Shown here: positions 50,401-56,167 of the stretch, one piece after another
How positions within the stretch are numbered: the first letter of the stretch is position 1
Layout: each line of letters begins with the position of its first letter
DNA from: Brasenia schreberi
Lineage: Eukaryota > Streptophyta > Magnoliopsida > Nymphaeales > Cabombaceae
DNA: 64,000 nucleotides
Assembly: GCA_036023115.1 (NCBI GenBank)
Contig: JAYKKT010000079.1
Location: 16,083,501 to 16,147,500, forward strand
Direction: 5' to 3'
Made by a program: the position numbers and the translations under genes
The notes under the pieces: generated by a model
Told to the model about the DNA's origin: nothing
The model's database searches: none
What the model saw: the letters and a program-made list of their open reading frames with translations, nothing else

Positions 50401-53400
50401 CTATTGTCTTTTAACCATGAGTTCACATGTTGCAACTGCCATTGCTCGATACTTCGCCTTCACACTTGATCTAGCAACAACAGTTTGTTTCTTACTTTTC
50501 CATGATATCAGATTGTCCTCAAAAAAACACGATATCTTGAAGGTGGAATGTCTATCTACGAGGGAGAACCTGCCCAATCAGCATCTTTATAACCATTTCT
50601 ATATGTCCCTTTGTCTTCATATAGCAAGTCTCTTCCCTTAAGCCTCCCTTAATATATCTAGCAAGTATCACTCGACAAATGGTGAATCTATGTGGTTCTA
50701 GTGAGGAATTAATAAATTGGACCAACTCTCCCAATAGGAAAGAAACCGTTTGGCAGTTATTGTAATGAGGTATGGTCCAATTTTTCCAACCAACCTTTGA
50801 TATGTTTAAGATTTGATAATGGCTCCCCTTGCATCTTGGTAGAAGGTTGACATTAAGATCCATAGGTGTATCTAATAGTTTTACATGCTTTACAACATCA
50901 GCCGATCTCTTCCAAAATAAATCTTTAAAGTGTATTTCCTCTAAGAGATAGAAATGTCATGTCTTGATCTTGTGCCACTTGGAAATGTTGAAAAATAAGC
51001 AATTTACCAAGTCCTTAGTTTAAAAATGCTTGAATAAGTGTTGCTTCAAACTATTCAATCCTAATCATTTATAATGACAATGTCATCTACATAAACAACA
51101 AAGATATATGCATTGATCGAGAGAATGATAATCTAAAAAGAAAATAGAATGGTCGCAACTTCACTTATAAGAGGTCATGCCAAAAGCTTGAAGAACTATG
51201 TTTTGAAACTATATTCGCTAAACCAAGCTGACGGGGAGTGCATTGTTAGCCTACAACAATGCCTTTTGCGAGTTTGCACACCTATTCATGTCGACTTCAT
51301 TAGTGAGCAACAAACCCTGTAGGTGGTTGCTCCATGTATGAACTTTCCTCTTGCAAATCATTGTGTAGAAAGCATTTTTAATGTCGAGTTGATAAATCTC
51401 CCAATGAGTGCACCGCCAAGGAGAGGATTGATTCTCACCGAGTAATTTTTGCTTAATTGCGGGAGTAAATGCTCCTCATAATCAAGGATCCCATAGGTTG
51501 AATGGTGTATCCTTTGCTACTAAATGAGCCTTTAATCGGTCCATTGACCATCTGGACCTAACTTTAACGTGTAAACACCTACAACGAACCAACGTAGATT
51601 TTCCTTGTCCTCTAGCCTCTCTACAAGATCCCATGTCTCGTTTTTTCCAGAGTGCACCCATTTCGTTCATTCATGGCTCAACCATTGCTTCATCCTTGGA
51701 TGAGGATAGTGCTTCACGATGTGGATTTCGAATAGAATCAATAGCCGAAATAAAGCTCAAAATAAAGGTGTCTTTAGAGAAACAAATCATAACTAAGAGC
51801 ATAGGATAATTTGGACGAGGGTTAAGATCTTTTTCCTTTTCAGAAGAGCATAAGGTGAATCGTTCGATCACCGATGCGTGATCCCGAGTGAACATCGGAG
51901 CAAGGACATGTGAGTCATCTAAGATGCACTTCTTTTGGAACAAGACTTGCACTAGTAGGCGGTCATGGACACGTACTGATAAGTAATAAGTGGACGAGAA
52001 AGGACCATGGGCACAGCGATAGGAATAAGACAAAACTGACTAAGACTATTGTTGGAATTAATAAGAGGATAGCGGTCAAAACGTGATAAAGTCAATCTAG
52101 TGAGATCAACATCATTCGGAGTAGAGGAAGAAAAGGTTGTACTTGATCAAAGAAGGTGACATCAACGGCGACAATATAACGATCCTAGATAATTAGGAGA
52201 ATGAACGATACCATTTAGAAGACGAGGAATAACCAAGAAAAGACATACACTTGGCTTTTGTGGTGAGCTTATCCTTACAAGAGTAAGATTGTGAACAAAA
52301 CAAGTATGAACAAAAATATGGGAGGATACCATTGATAAACTGTCATCACGAAAGAATATAATGTAAGGAACTTTGTTATCATTTAACAGAAGGAGGACAT
52401 ACGATTTATCATATAACAAGATGTAAGAACAACATCCCCTCAAAAACAAAGAAGGACATTCATAAGCAAAGAGTAAAGTCACGACTATTTTAATATTAAA
52501 TGTCCAATGTTTTTCTGTTCAACCACTCCCATTTTTGTTGTGAAGTATAAGGACAAGATTGTTTGATGTAAATACCTGAGTTTAGCCTTGAATTCTAAAA
52601 ATCGGAAGATGAAATATTCTCACATGCATTGTCACTTTACTCGGCATATTGATAGTTTTCCTAAATTGAGCATGAATTTCAACACAAAACTTTTGAATTA
52701 TTAAAAATAATTGAATGATTCCTTTCATTAAAAGGCTTCAAGTGCAACGAATAATCATTAATAAAAGTAACAAAGTACTTAAAATTTCCAGCAGAAGATA
52801 TCACACATGGTCCCCAAACATCAGAATGTATCAATTCGAACGAAACAACTGATCTTGATTCACTACTAGAAAAAGTAGATCTATGATGTTTTGTTCTTTG
52901 ACATACATCACACTAAATGACCACATCACTAGGAATTGGAAAAGGAACAAACTCTCTTAATTTTGAAACAGGTAAATGTTCTAATCTACTATGCCATATT
53001 TTTATTTCGTCTTCAGTAGTACTAGCTGTCAATGCTCTTTTTTGCCTTAACATCTGATCTCCCGGTAAGATATATAATCCATTCCGTAGTTCACCACGTC
53101 CAAAGATTCTTCCCGTCTTCAGATCCTGAAAAACACAGCCAATATGGAGAGAAAGTAATTGTATAATTCATGTCTCTAACCAATGAACTTACTGAAAGTA
53201 GATTTACTGGAAATTTTGGAATATATATCACTGAGTTAAGCCTGAGATTATCTCTCTGAATTGTTCCCTTTCCTTCCATAGGAATCAAAGAGCCATTTGC
53301 TACTTTTACATATTGAGGAGTTGAAGTCACTTCATATTGCATGAGATTAGATTTGTTTCTTACCATATGATTGGTAGCTCATGAATCTATTATCCAATTA

Positions 53401-56167
53401 GGAAAAGCTGTAGAGGCTTTAAGAGAGTAGTTACCACTAATACTGTGAGAAGTAGGAGGACTTAACTCTGGCTTTGAGGAAGAGGTTGAAGGTTGGTCTC
53501 GTAGGCGTGTTTCAATTTCTGCAATCTGTTTCTTCAATGCTGCCATTTCATATATAGGACTTATTTCTGCTTTCTGCTCAGATGTAGTGGCTATATGGCT
53601 GCCATAATCTTTGTATTCAGTGGTTTTTTTTCCATAATCTTTATATTCTAGAGGTTTCCCAATAATTTTCCAGCAATACTCCCATGTGTGCTACTTCTTT
53701 TAACAATGTGTACACTGTAATTTGCTCTTATCATAATTCTGATTCCTTCCTCTTCCTCTACCTCTAAATGAGTCTCTTTTCTTCTGATAATTTTTTTGTC
53801 CTCTGCCGATAAATGTTGATTTTTCAACTTTTATATGTTCACCTTTCTCTAAATTCTTCCGATCTTCTTCCCTTAGTAGAAGTGAATATACTGTTCCGAG
53901 AGATGGAAGTTCTTTCTTACTTAAAATATTTAACTTGATTGATTCGTATTCTGATGAAATTCCTCAAAGTAGATCAAACACTTTTCTGATTTCTCCTTCC
54001 GCTGTTCTATCCTTTACACAGTGGCTGCACTTATTTTCCACAATATGTCTTTGTTCATTCTAGAGTTCTCGTAATTCTCCATAGTATTCACTGACTGATC
54101 TGGTCTCTTGGTGGCATTTTCTGATTCTTTCAATAATCTCATATTCTTTGGCTATATTTCTTTATCTAGAGTAAGCTTCTTCCACTGCAGACCAAATCTC
54201 AGCTGCTGATTTCATATACATAAAGGTCTTACTGATAGAAGGATTCATGGATTGGATTAGCCATGAGCTAACAAGAGCGTCATCTTTAGACCATCTCTCA
54301 TGATCTGCACTACTTCCTTCTAGAGGAGGTGAACTTTGTCTAATAATAGATACCTTTCCTCTGGATCATAACGCAAGTTCAATAGATGCAGCCCATTCTC
54401 TGTAATTTCTTCCATCTAGCCGAATATTCGTAATTTGGAATGGTTCCATCTTTTGGTCATTTCCATACATGGATGATTGTGCTTCTTCTTTCAATCTACC
54501 TTCCATATTAATTCACACTTGTTTGAAACTGAAATGCCTCCTTTTTTTCTGCAAATAGATTGATACTAATTGTGGTACAGATTAGTATATTTGCATATAC
54601 TAACCCAATCTATATTGTTTTTCTCTTGCACGTTGCTATTGAATATGTAATATACGAATCAAAATCTTTAATGACAAATCTAATTTCAGTCCACCGCAGC
54701 TACCAAGAAGATATCAACACACGGGATTCCTTTACTGATGACTTGATCACGAAGAGATTTATGACACAATGCACAAAAAAATCTGATTGATGATATACCA
54801 CGTTTGATTTGGCTTGTACCAAGACTGATTCAAATGAGGCGCATCTTATTATACCAGCAGAAATAATATTGTTTTTCTGTACCAAACATAGAAAAACTCA
54901 CACGTGTACTTATTGTTGTGTTTTTCAAGATTTTGGGACTTCGGCGGATTACTAAATCTTCATGGAAGGCTCTGATACCATGTCGGTTTGATGATGAATC
55001 ATTCAACAAAGTCAATCAAATATTGAAACAAAGAAGAAATGGGTTGGTCGGCTGCTTCTGTCTACCGCCACCCTCTGATGTTGTTCACGTTACATACCAA
55101 CCCTAACGACAGCAACCTAATATATAAACCTAATCTAACTTAAAGGACTAATATGCCCTTAATTAGTACTAACACTTACATCCTTAAGAATCGGTCCTAA
55201 TGGATCCGAATTACAAGACACAATGACACAATTACAAGACACAATACGACCATTTAAGTATACTAATTCATGACATAGACTCATACTAACAACTAATTAT
55301 CTCTAACACAGCACATGATAGGACTGTGTAAACAAAGAATCCATGTAGCCGACCCCGTCTAGTATGGAAAAAGGCTTAGTTGTTTTTATTACATAAGCGG
55401 TTGAAACTCCATCCATGTAGGGGATCACCCTTGCATGGCCGGTCCCAAGCCCGAATAAAGGCCGGTTGCGTTAGCTTTTTGACAGCCAACATAAAACTTT
55501 ATCGGACTTACCATGGATTCTACAAAAAAACAAAGAGTCCATGTAGCCAACCCAATGTAGAATGGGAAAAGGCTTAGTTGTAATAGATTACATAAGAGGT
55601 TGCCTATGATATGTTTATATGGACATTTGATTTTTGGATTCCAGATAAGATAAACAAATGATACTTCTAGCATTTTATGTTGATCACAAATTAGAGGACT
55701 GGTTTTGAAATATTCCAATGTAAAACTACGTGAAAGTTACATTAATCCTACTGCTCCACAAATGCTGATAATCCCTTGAATGCCAATGGTGAGGGTTCCT
55801 TAAATACCTTTCAGCATGCTGCATGTATTCAAGAAATATTGATCAGGAGTTCTCTATGTAGTTCATATCATCTAGCAGTAATGTTGTTATCTGTGTTGAG
55901 ATGGATCATATAAAAGCATGTTCTGCCAGTGTTTAGTTTTGAAGTCTACCCTCTATTCGTCTTTACAAAAAGTTCTGAGTGACATATGTAGCAATGGTTT
56001 GTAATTGCTTGGGTTGATTTGTCCTAGGTATCACAACACTAGTTGGTGGTGGAACTGGACCGGCACACGGAACACGAGCAACCACATGCACTCCTGCTCC
56101 TGTACTAATGCAGCTAATGTTGCAATCTACAGATGACCTGCCACTGAATTTTGGGTTCACAGGAAAG
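14280..56167 (+). CDS. URE: Urease, exons 1-10 of a longer gene (3' part outside window)
   Basis: Urease hydrolyses urea to ammonia and carbamate at a two-nickel centre in the cytosol and recycles nitrogen from arginine and ureides. It needs accessory proteins for nickel loading, none of which is in this window. Ten exons (14280-14405, 19914-19984, 23275-23320, 29324-29429, 39251-39393, 40923-41033, 41625-41782, 41886-42264, 42356-42464, 56028-56167) join through GT-AG sites into 463 codons with no stop or frameshift. As in other plant ureases, the gamma-, beta- and alpha-like regions are fused in one chain, in that order. Exon 9 carries DCHVHF, whose two histidines (about residues 401 and 403) are nickel ligands. 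The carbamylated lysine, remaining ligands and mobile flap should follow after exon 10; I find none of these up to 64000. Family length is about 840 residues. Likely functional, judging by the intact frame. Confidence 0.95.
14406..14766 (+). other. Urease intron 1, 5' part
   Basis: No element recognised between the exon 1 donor and the first LINE. Confidence 0.6.
14767..16782 (+). mobile_element. Old LINE copy A (RTE-like), interrupted
   Basis: It begins with a degraded version of the LINE 5' leader (ACTCCACAATGGCCGGTCC, then TGTGTTAGGCTTC). It continues through the endonuclease region with many stops. An hAT-like element (15639-16652) sits inside it. It stops at 16782, where the better-preserved LINE copy B begins. 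Sense orientation relative to urease. Confidence 0.78.
15639..16652. mobile_element. hAT-like non-autonomous DNA transposon, copy A
   Basis: 1,014 bp flanked by a perfect 8-bp duplication (TATGGATT at 15631-15638 and 16653-16660). Its ends are imperfect inverted repeats (CTATGTTATCAATAGCG versus, inverted, CTAAGTAGTTAATAGCG). Repeated TAGCGG motifs lie near both ends. It has no transposase frame. An internal segment of about 230 bp is tandemly duplicated (about 16059-16290 and 16291-16495). The 8-bp target duplication and subterminal repeats fit hAT. Confidence 0.8.
16783..19360 (+). mobile_element. LINE copy B (RTE-like), 5' complete, 3' truncated
   Basis: It starts CAACAACTCCGCCCATGTAG. 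An endonuclease frame (17136-17426, 17445-17756) shows [13 protein letters not shown] and [15 protein letters not shown], typical of an APE-type nuclease. The linker is at 18054-18707. The reverse transcriptase follows in broken frames (18720-19360) with the fingers/palm phrases [27 protein letters not shown] and [11 protein letters not shown] (the A/YxDD-type box reads FVDD). Stops occur at 17424, 17754 and elsewhere, so it is inactive. It ends abruptly at about 19360, before the family's normal (TTG)n tail. The frame at 19361-19521 is unrelated read-through. Confidence 0.85.
19361..19913 (+). other. Urease intron 1, 3' part
   Basis: No element recognised between the LINE break and exon 2. 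Confidence 0.6.
19914..19984 (+). CDS. URE: Urease exon 2
   Basis: Encodes [18 protein letters not shown] and the following RQLLG of the gamma-like domain, between TAG|GTTTTGG and GGAAG|GTAACG. The exon ends after two bases of a codon that exon 3 completes. Confidence 0.95.
19985..20597 (+). other. Urease intron 2, 5' part
   Basis: No element recognised before the LINE nest that begins near 20598. Confidence 0.55.
20598..22141 (+). mobile_element. LINE 3' fragment (+), split by an antisense LINE
   Basis: 20598-20883 matches the end of the LINE reverse-transcriptase region ([16 protein letters not shown], then [14 protein letters not shown]). 21959-22141 matches the last 180 bp of the family and ends in a (TTG)n tail. 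The two pieces abut once the antisense insertion (20884-21947) and its target duplication are removed. It is 5'-truncated, as is usual for LINEs. Confidence 0.82.
20884..21947 (-). mobile_element. 5'-truncated LINE inserted antisense into another LINE
   Basis: The minus strand runs from the reverse-transcriptase palm ([37 protein letters not shown]) to the C-terminal region ([14 protein letters not shown]) and ends in a (TTG)n tail, read here as CAACAACAA on the plus strand. It is flanked by an 11-bp imperfect duplication (ATAAGAAACTT at 20873-20883, ATGAGAAACTA at 21948-21958), as expected from target-primed reverse transcription. Confidence 0.85.
22142..22615 (+). other. Urease intron 2, middle
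   Basis: Nothing recognised. Confidence 0.5.
22616..23010. mobile_element. Scrambled LINE end fragments
   Basis: 22625-22700 and 22720-22815 are two tandem copies resembling the inverted first ~75 bp of the LINE (GGAAGCCTGATGCAACTCTCC and a GGCCATGGCGGAG end). 22865-23000 resembles the last ~140 bp of the LINE in sense (AGCTCTATGAAAAC, then ATCTAGCCGACCC). All are short and diverged. Confidence 0.6.
23275..23320 (+). CDS. URE: Urease exon 3
   Basis: A 46-nt exon encoding [15 protein letters not shown], the end of the gamma-like domain, between ACAG|GAGACAG and TTCAG|GTAGC. Confidence 0.94.
23321..23869 (+). other. Urease intron 3, 5' part
   Basis: Nothing recognised before the copia element. 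Confidence 0.55.
26021..27432 (-). mobile_element. 5'-truncated LINE inserted in the copia element
   Basis: 1,412 bp with a (CAA)n start on the plus strand, i.e. a (TTG)n 3' tail. It is flanked by a perfect 15-bp duplication (CGAGATAAAATTCAA at 26006-26020 and 27433-27447). Frames 27365-27045, 27038-26502 and 26547-26062 cover the reverse transcriptase from [17 protein letters not shown] through [27 protein letters not shown] and [11 protein letters not shown] to the C-terminus. Only a few frameshifts and stops separate them. The catalytic ADD is preserved. Confidence 0.92.
28926..29204 (+). repeat. Copia 3' LTR
   Basis: 279 bp, TG...CA ends, directly after the polypurine run. It matches the truncated 5' LTR at about 23870-24129, with clear divergence between the two, so the insertion is old. 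Confidence 0.85.
29324..29429 (+). CDS. URE: Urease exon 4
   Basis: Encodes [18 protein letters not shown] and then [17 protein letters not shown], the link between the gamma-like and beta-like domains. Bounded by TTTAG|GTTGAAG and CCAG|GTGAAT. Confidence 0.95.
29430..29829 (+). other. Urease intron 4, first 400 bp
   Basis: No element identified. The segment 29451-29720 is less AT-rich than its surroundings and may be an uncharacterised repeat. Confidence 0.45.
29844..30996 (-). mobile_element. 5'-truncated LINE with 14-bp target duplication
   Basis: 1,153 bp. It is flanked by a perfect AAACTGAGAACAAT at 29830-29843 and 30997-31010. A (TTG)n tail lies at its plus-strand left edge. Frames 30996-30570 and 30481-29879 cover the reverse-transcriptase palm ([28 protein letters not shown]) to the C-terminal end ([19 protein letters not shown]). 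One stop after the thumb (TLE*) and one frameshift separate the two. Confidence 0.92.
31011..31455. other. Intron 4 spacer, possibly ending in a viral scrap
   Basis: It contains a diverged tandem repeat of about 50 bp (near 31097 and 31152, AGAAAATTGAAACACA type). At about 31375-31440 the minus strand can be read as [13 protein letters not shown]. This resembles the arginine-rich GINRFLHRR near the start of the neighbouring viral polyprotein, so a small extra viral fragment may abut the main insertion. This is only a similarity by eye. Confidence 0.3.
31453..34350 (-). CDS. Viral polyprotein, N-terminal part (movement and coat regions), truncated
   Basis: A 965-codon open frame starting ATG at 34350, overlapping the stop of the upstream frame as TAATG, a junction style usual in badnaviruses. 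An arginine-rich start with GINRFLHRR comes first. It is followed by a movement-protein-like region around residues 120-290 ([20 protein letters not shown]), an acidic linker, and a coat-protein-like region around residues 480-680. A CCHC zinc knuckle ([14 protein letters not shown], about residues 713-726) and a second cysteine cluster (about 829-852, [12 protein letters not shown]) end it. It stops with a TAG created at the insertion edge, so protease and polymerase are missing from this frame. No internal stop or frameshift. Confidence 0.88.
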   Translation of the reverse strand: MDRRPAAVSQTITSTPSTSEFEDQIRSYRSGQRRLYNLQRGINRFLHRRPYQEVLETQLQPEQQLQRLLRERANMVPAEVLYTSRQDTTQHQVYQHLSEEAISCTDDQQIDRLFIQPESYQALRRSNFRFIHIGLAQVRLQILHRMDEGTQALIVFRDTRWQNDQSIFATMEVDLSRGRQITFIIPDTIMTLRDFYNHFQISIRTRGYQQWQSGEANLIITRGLIGRLSNTPNMAFAYQISQVTDYLNSHGVTALLGRRLTTQESRSLDWFISNSTVLPPPVTPNEATTSNLIDGRVSIRFSEYTQAPESEEEETEQIIAFLSEEDPSGDEDDFITYHNYLASHSAPIEEEGPKWDESEENDDFINPFALEQILVCEEDMDYPSMSHLRQSIAAATTTESSSIYNPAQHDTPMNQPGYAPATGTTPPIRPNFEGASTSGTKFKRGFNNEMWDLPSAKQSQGAIFVIPQQIGLFHDVFSRWESITRNLVADKGFTDARDKADFIENLLGEVEKLIWVQWRMSYPTEYEHLIAAADGREGTNNILAQMRLVFTLEDPTQGTTGIQDQAYRDLEKLSCNNVKYIVQYMNDYLHLAAKTGRVWISNELSEKFWMKMPGDLGSRIKKGFDEKYPTVTIGVVPRILYAYQYLEQECKEAAFKRSLKNLSFCSQIPIPGYYKDSREKKRYGSRKSSTYKGKPHPSHARVEKRKHLVRNKKCKCYLCGEEGHFARECPSERRNIRRAAIFEGLKLPEDYEIVSVDEGEAISDAIFSVSENEDNDESFEHQLQTLSLHMLRRLGEEKENSYRPSVLLSPKQMDCTHLWHHNQVVINPQCCCCKIPTMKRARIHCSKCELVVCGLCGPHYFNHPVPVEPIQQTPEEPTKFRNIIKAQIDYIQWLEVENKRLQTENQYLRDQLLVHDLNKDFQQLGLHDKGKGIQIHDTDEDEVFVLQNTIAAECGGETHPKKFIR
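31456..31889 (-). repeat. 434-bp viral inverted repeat, left arm
   Basis: Pairs with 36807-37240 and lies 4.9 kb from it. It holds the end of the truncated coat-region frame. Its left edge is the junction with host DNA. Confidence 0.95.
34350..34796 (-). CDS. Badnavirus-like small ORF upstream of the polyprotein
   Basis: A 148-codon open frame between the viral leader and the polyprotein, sharing the TAATG overlap with it. The middle could form a coiled coil ([20 protein letters not shown]). The end is lysine-rich (SDEKKKLKK), as in the virion-associated, nucleic-acid-binding ORF2 proteins of badnaviruses. Function is inferred from position, size and the basic tail, not from a motif. No second small ORF is seen between the primer site and this one, whereas badnaviruses usually have two. 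Confidence 0.7.
   Translation of the reverse strand: MELALASKVIYPALGCMSSSSNSIPSSLSENPAVRKAAIETGPIDPPGIVYISPSDLRDTGKALVTIAKQGNSLVQLLTQILSNQAILASAITELKTLGTQSESKEDKIISELAEKFKGLSVSEKKGKLKVFKDPYTILSDEKKKLKK
35071..35088 (-). promoter_or_regulatory. Initiator-Met tRNA primer-binding site of the viral genome
   Basis: The minus strand reads TGGTATCAGAGCTTGGTT, complementary to the 3' end of plant initiator-Met tRNA. It is the hallmark primer site that marks position 1 of caulimovirid genomes. Confidence 0.95.
35275..35282 (-). promoter_or_regulatory. Viral TATA box inside an inverted repeat
   Basis: TATATAAA on the minus strand, framed by CTCGAAGG (35267-35274) and CCTTCGAG (35284-35291). It lies about 190 bp before the primer site, the expected spacing for a pregenomic RNA promoter. 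Confidence 0.72.
35461..35617 (-). repeat. 63-64 bp tandem repeats upstream of the viral promoter
   Basis: Two nearly perfect units (about 35461-35524 and 35525-35587) and a third partial unit share GGCCACAGGCGGCCGAAAA and CGACAAACCGACAG. They lie upstream of the TATA box, where an enhancer would be expected. Their function is inferred only. Confidence 0.85.
35630..36031 (-). CDS. Small viral ORF overlapping the polyprotein 3' end, unknown function
   Basis: A 133-codon open frame in a different phase from the RNase H frame, overlapping its last ~64 codons (36031-35839) and ending at the intergenic region. It includes [14 protein letters not shown] and a helical C-terminal half ([16 protein letters not shown]). 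I do not recognise it. Some badnaviruses and tungroviruses carry extra ORFs at or after the polyprotein end; this could be such an ORF. Alternatively it could be the true polyprotein end after a frameshift. Confidence 0.5.
   Translation of the reverse strand: MDGKAITIPDNAEGSSATKRSSPSLVDKYKAPMEKLHPVYKPGETNPGRSAEECQELRNTLFHIERVAGWIVQKDLESLIQIQEIKNEACRQASTRDNYWGDIRYIIRYTLEEIREIAKAINRLITTSQNVRI
35839..36798 (-). CDS. Viral polyprotein, RNase H part, detached
   Basis: A 319-codon open frame beginning inside the polyprotein, just after the reverse-transcriptase thumb. [20 protein letters not shown] and LAPLYGKTS are the connection region. The RNase H signature follows: [13 protein letters not shown] (first Asp), [17 protein letters not shown] (Glu), [11 protein letters not shown] (Asp), and [12 protein letters not shown] (final Asp). 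Its 5' neighbour in the virus, the reverse transcriptase, lies on the other strand to the right. The ATG at 36798 is unlikely to be a natural start. Confidence 0.87.
   Translation of the reverse strand: MGAIIGEGDIHLQPNIIKKILEKTDAELTTKAGLRSWLGILNYARNFIPNLGKLLAPLYGKTSPTSEKKMNEQDWKLVQQIKKQVQNLPPLSIPPPTCYMVLETDGCMEGWGGVIKWKPQKYDPKTLEKPCAYASGKFDPPKSSIDAEIHAVMNSLESLKLYYLEQKELMIRTDCQAIISFFNKTNINKPSRVRWIAFVDFITGLGINIVFEHIEGKENVLADTLSRMIHILVEENREWSTEQLSCVNNFVNFAQEWTARPSQSLTMLKEVQQLSDQVLALLTNTRPQWKNSIQCTSPEKPIQAARLKNVKSSATLYST
36807..37240 (+). repeat. 434-bp viral inverted repeat, right arm
   Basis: A near-identical reverse copy of 31456-31889. It covers the second cysteine cluster and the segment up to the protease. 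One visible coding difference changes a cysteine of the cluster to tyrosine in this arm. Confidence 0.95.
36815..38490 (+). CDS. Viral polyprotein, protease and reverse transcriptase part
   Basis: An open frame from within the cysteine cluster to about 38490. The aspartic protease has [12 protein letters not shown] (about residue 164-175) with a GCNFIRSM segment further on. The reverse transcriptase has [26 protein letters not shown], and the catalytic box [11 protein letters not shown] (about residues 507-517). Homology fades after [10 protein letters not shown]; the remaining frame to 38578 is host or junction sequence. The ATG at 36815 is internal to the viral frame and not a natural start. 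No stop or frameshift within the viral part. RNase H is absent here and lies at 35839-36798 on the other strand. Confidence 0.88.
38491..39250 (+). other. Urease intron 4, 3' part
   Basis: No gene. It contains the perfect 37-bp hairpin at 38810-38921. A B-box-like run near 38665 (AGATCGAATCCTAG) may be a SINE scrap. Confidence 0.5.
38810..38921. repeat. Perfect 37-bp hairpin
   Basis: Arms at 38810-38846 and 38885-38921 are exact inverted copies separated by 38 bp. Each arm contains ATGAGTACATGCATATGCA or its complement. It could be a fold-back element or a templated repair scar. A small-RNA precursor is possible but nothing else supports it. Confidence 0.9.
39251..39393 (+). CDS. URE: Urease exon 5
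   Basis: Encodes the start of the beta-like domain: [20 protein letters not shown] through [13 protein letters not shown]. Bounded by TTTCAG|TTCCACC and ATTCAG|GTAGAA. Confidence 0.96.
39394..40922 (+). other. Urease intron 5
   Basis: About 1.5 kb with no element that I can name. The open frame at 40417-40692 has no recognisable domain. Confidence 0.55.
40923..41033 (+). CDS. URE: Urease exon 6
   Basis: 37 codons of the beta-like domain: [18 protein letters not shown] and [17 protein letters not shown]. Phase 0 at both ends. Confidence 0.96.
41034..41624 (+). other. Urease intron 6
   Basis: 591 bp, nothing recognised. Confidence 0.6.
41625..41782 (+). CDS. URE: Urease exon 7
   Basis: Encodes [20 protein letters not shown] (end of beta-like domain) and the linker toward the alpha-like domain ([12 protein letters not shown]). 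Ends CTTACTGT|GTAAG. Confidence 0.95.
41886..42264 (+). CDS. URE: Urease exon 8
   Basis: The largest exon in the window (379 nt, 126 codons), the start of the alpha-like catalytic domain. It reads [53 protein letters not shown] and [12 protein letters not shown]. It ends ATAGTTGGA|GTATTC, with a short 91-bp intron after it. Confidence 0.97.
42356..42464 (+). CDS. URE: Urease exon 9
   Basis: Encodes [20 protein letters not shown] and [16 protein letters not shown]. The HVH pair supplies two nickel ligands of the active site. Ends AGCG|GTTTG, before the 13.6-kb intron 9. Confidence 0.97.
42465..42709 (+). other. Urease intron 9, 5' edge
   Basis: Unique-looking intron sequence before the solo LTR. 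Confidence 0.5.
42715..43001. mobile_element. Solo LTR with 5-bp target duplication
   Basis: 287 bp with TGTTGAG...TCTACA ends, flanked by CCGTG at 42710-42714 and 43002-43006. An AATAAA lies near the right end. No internal region is attached, so it probably arose by LTR-LTR recombination. The copia class is suggested by the 5-bp duplication and short LTR. Confidence 0.8.
43032..44995. mobile_element. hAT-like non-autonomous element, copy B
   Basis: Ends CTATATTATCGATAGCGG and, inverted, CCATGTTATCAATAGCGCGC. Repeated TAGCGG or GCTATAGCG motifs lie near the ends. It is flanked by near-identical octamers (GTGAGGGA 43024-43031, GTAAGGGA 44996-45003). The interior differs from copies A and C until a GA-rich tract (about 44210-44880). 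No transposase. Confidence 0.75.
44210..44880. repeat. GA-rich tandem tract inside hAT-like copy B
   Basis: Imperfect repeats of GGGAGAGGTGGCTGAGGCGGG and related phrases. All open frames across it on both strands are low-complexity. Confidence 0.85.
45191..46683. mobile_element. hAT-like non-autonomous element, copy C, carrying LINE DNA
   Basis: Its exact terminal inverted repeats (CTATGTTATCAATAGCG and complement) enclose 1,493 bp. The first ~780 bp are nearly identical to copy A. At about 45975-46145 it carries a piece of the LINE leader (from CTAACGACGTGCTGTAGAG to AAAAATTTTCGGAG). A GA-rich tract like that of copy B follows (46145-46560). The flanks are GCAAGGGAC on the left and GTAAGGGAT on the right, which are different LINE positions, so this copy probably reached its place by recombination. 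Confidence 0.72.
54968..54980 (-). promoter_or_regulatory. Copia Met-tRNA primer-binding site
   Basis: The minus strand reads TGGTATCAGAGCC immediately after the LTR end, the standard copia primer site. Confidence 0.9.
54981..55308 (-). repeat. Copia 5' LTR
   Basis: 328 bp, TGTTAGAG...CCGACA on the minus strand, directly followed by the primer site. The portion 54981-55114 matches 50134-50270 with few differences. Confidence 0.88.
55309..55384 (+). mobile_element. Last 76 bp of LINE copy D
   Basis: Continues exactly where 50133 stopped: GCACATGATAGG, ATCCATGTAGCCGACCCCG and AAGGCTTAGTTG, the family's 3' end. This shows the copia element is nested. Confidence 0.85.
55405..55585 (+). mobile_element. 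Short LINE-derived element with both LINE ends
   Basis: The first ~105 bp match the LINE 5' leader (CCATGTAGGGGATCACCC, GGTCCCAAGCCCG). They are fused directly to the LINE's last ~70 bp (ACAAAGAGTCCATGTAGCC to GGCTTAGTTG). No coding region. It could be an internal-deletion derivative mobilised by the LINE. Confidence 0.65.
56028..56167 (+). CDS. URE: Urease exon 10
   Basis: Encodes [20 protein letters not shown] and [18 protein letters not shown] of the alpha-like domain. Bounded by CCTAG|GTATCAC and GGAAAG|GTACAC. It is the last urease exon visible; the next expected sequence, with the carbamylated lysine, is not found up to 64000. Confidence 0.96.

Larger units (their letters stand above)
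50134..55308 (-). mobile_element. Ty1-copia retrotransposon (-) nested in LINE copy D
   Basis: On the minus strand: 5' LTR (54981-55308), adjacent Met-tRNA primer site, gag from about 54510 ([20 protein letters not shown]), and a damaged zinc knuckle CTHC (about 53695). Protease/GAG-pre-integrase comes next (53366-53091, [23 protein letters not shown]). Degenerate integrase ([11 protein letters not shown] near 52840), reverse transcriptase and RNase H follow (to about 50271, [11 protein letters not shown]). A 3' LTR reduced to 137 bp ends it (50134-50270). Stops are frequent. The deletion at its 3' end removed the polypurine tract and U3. LINE copy D continues on either side. Confidence 0.87.
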
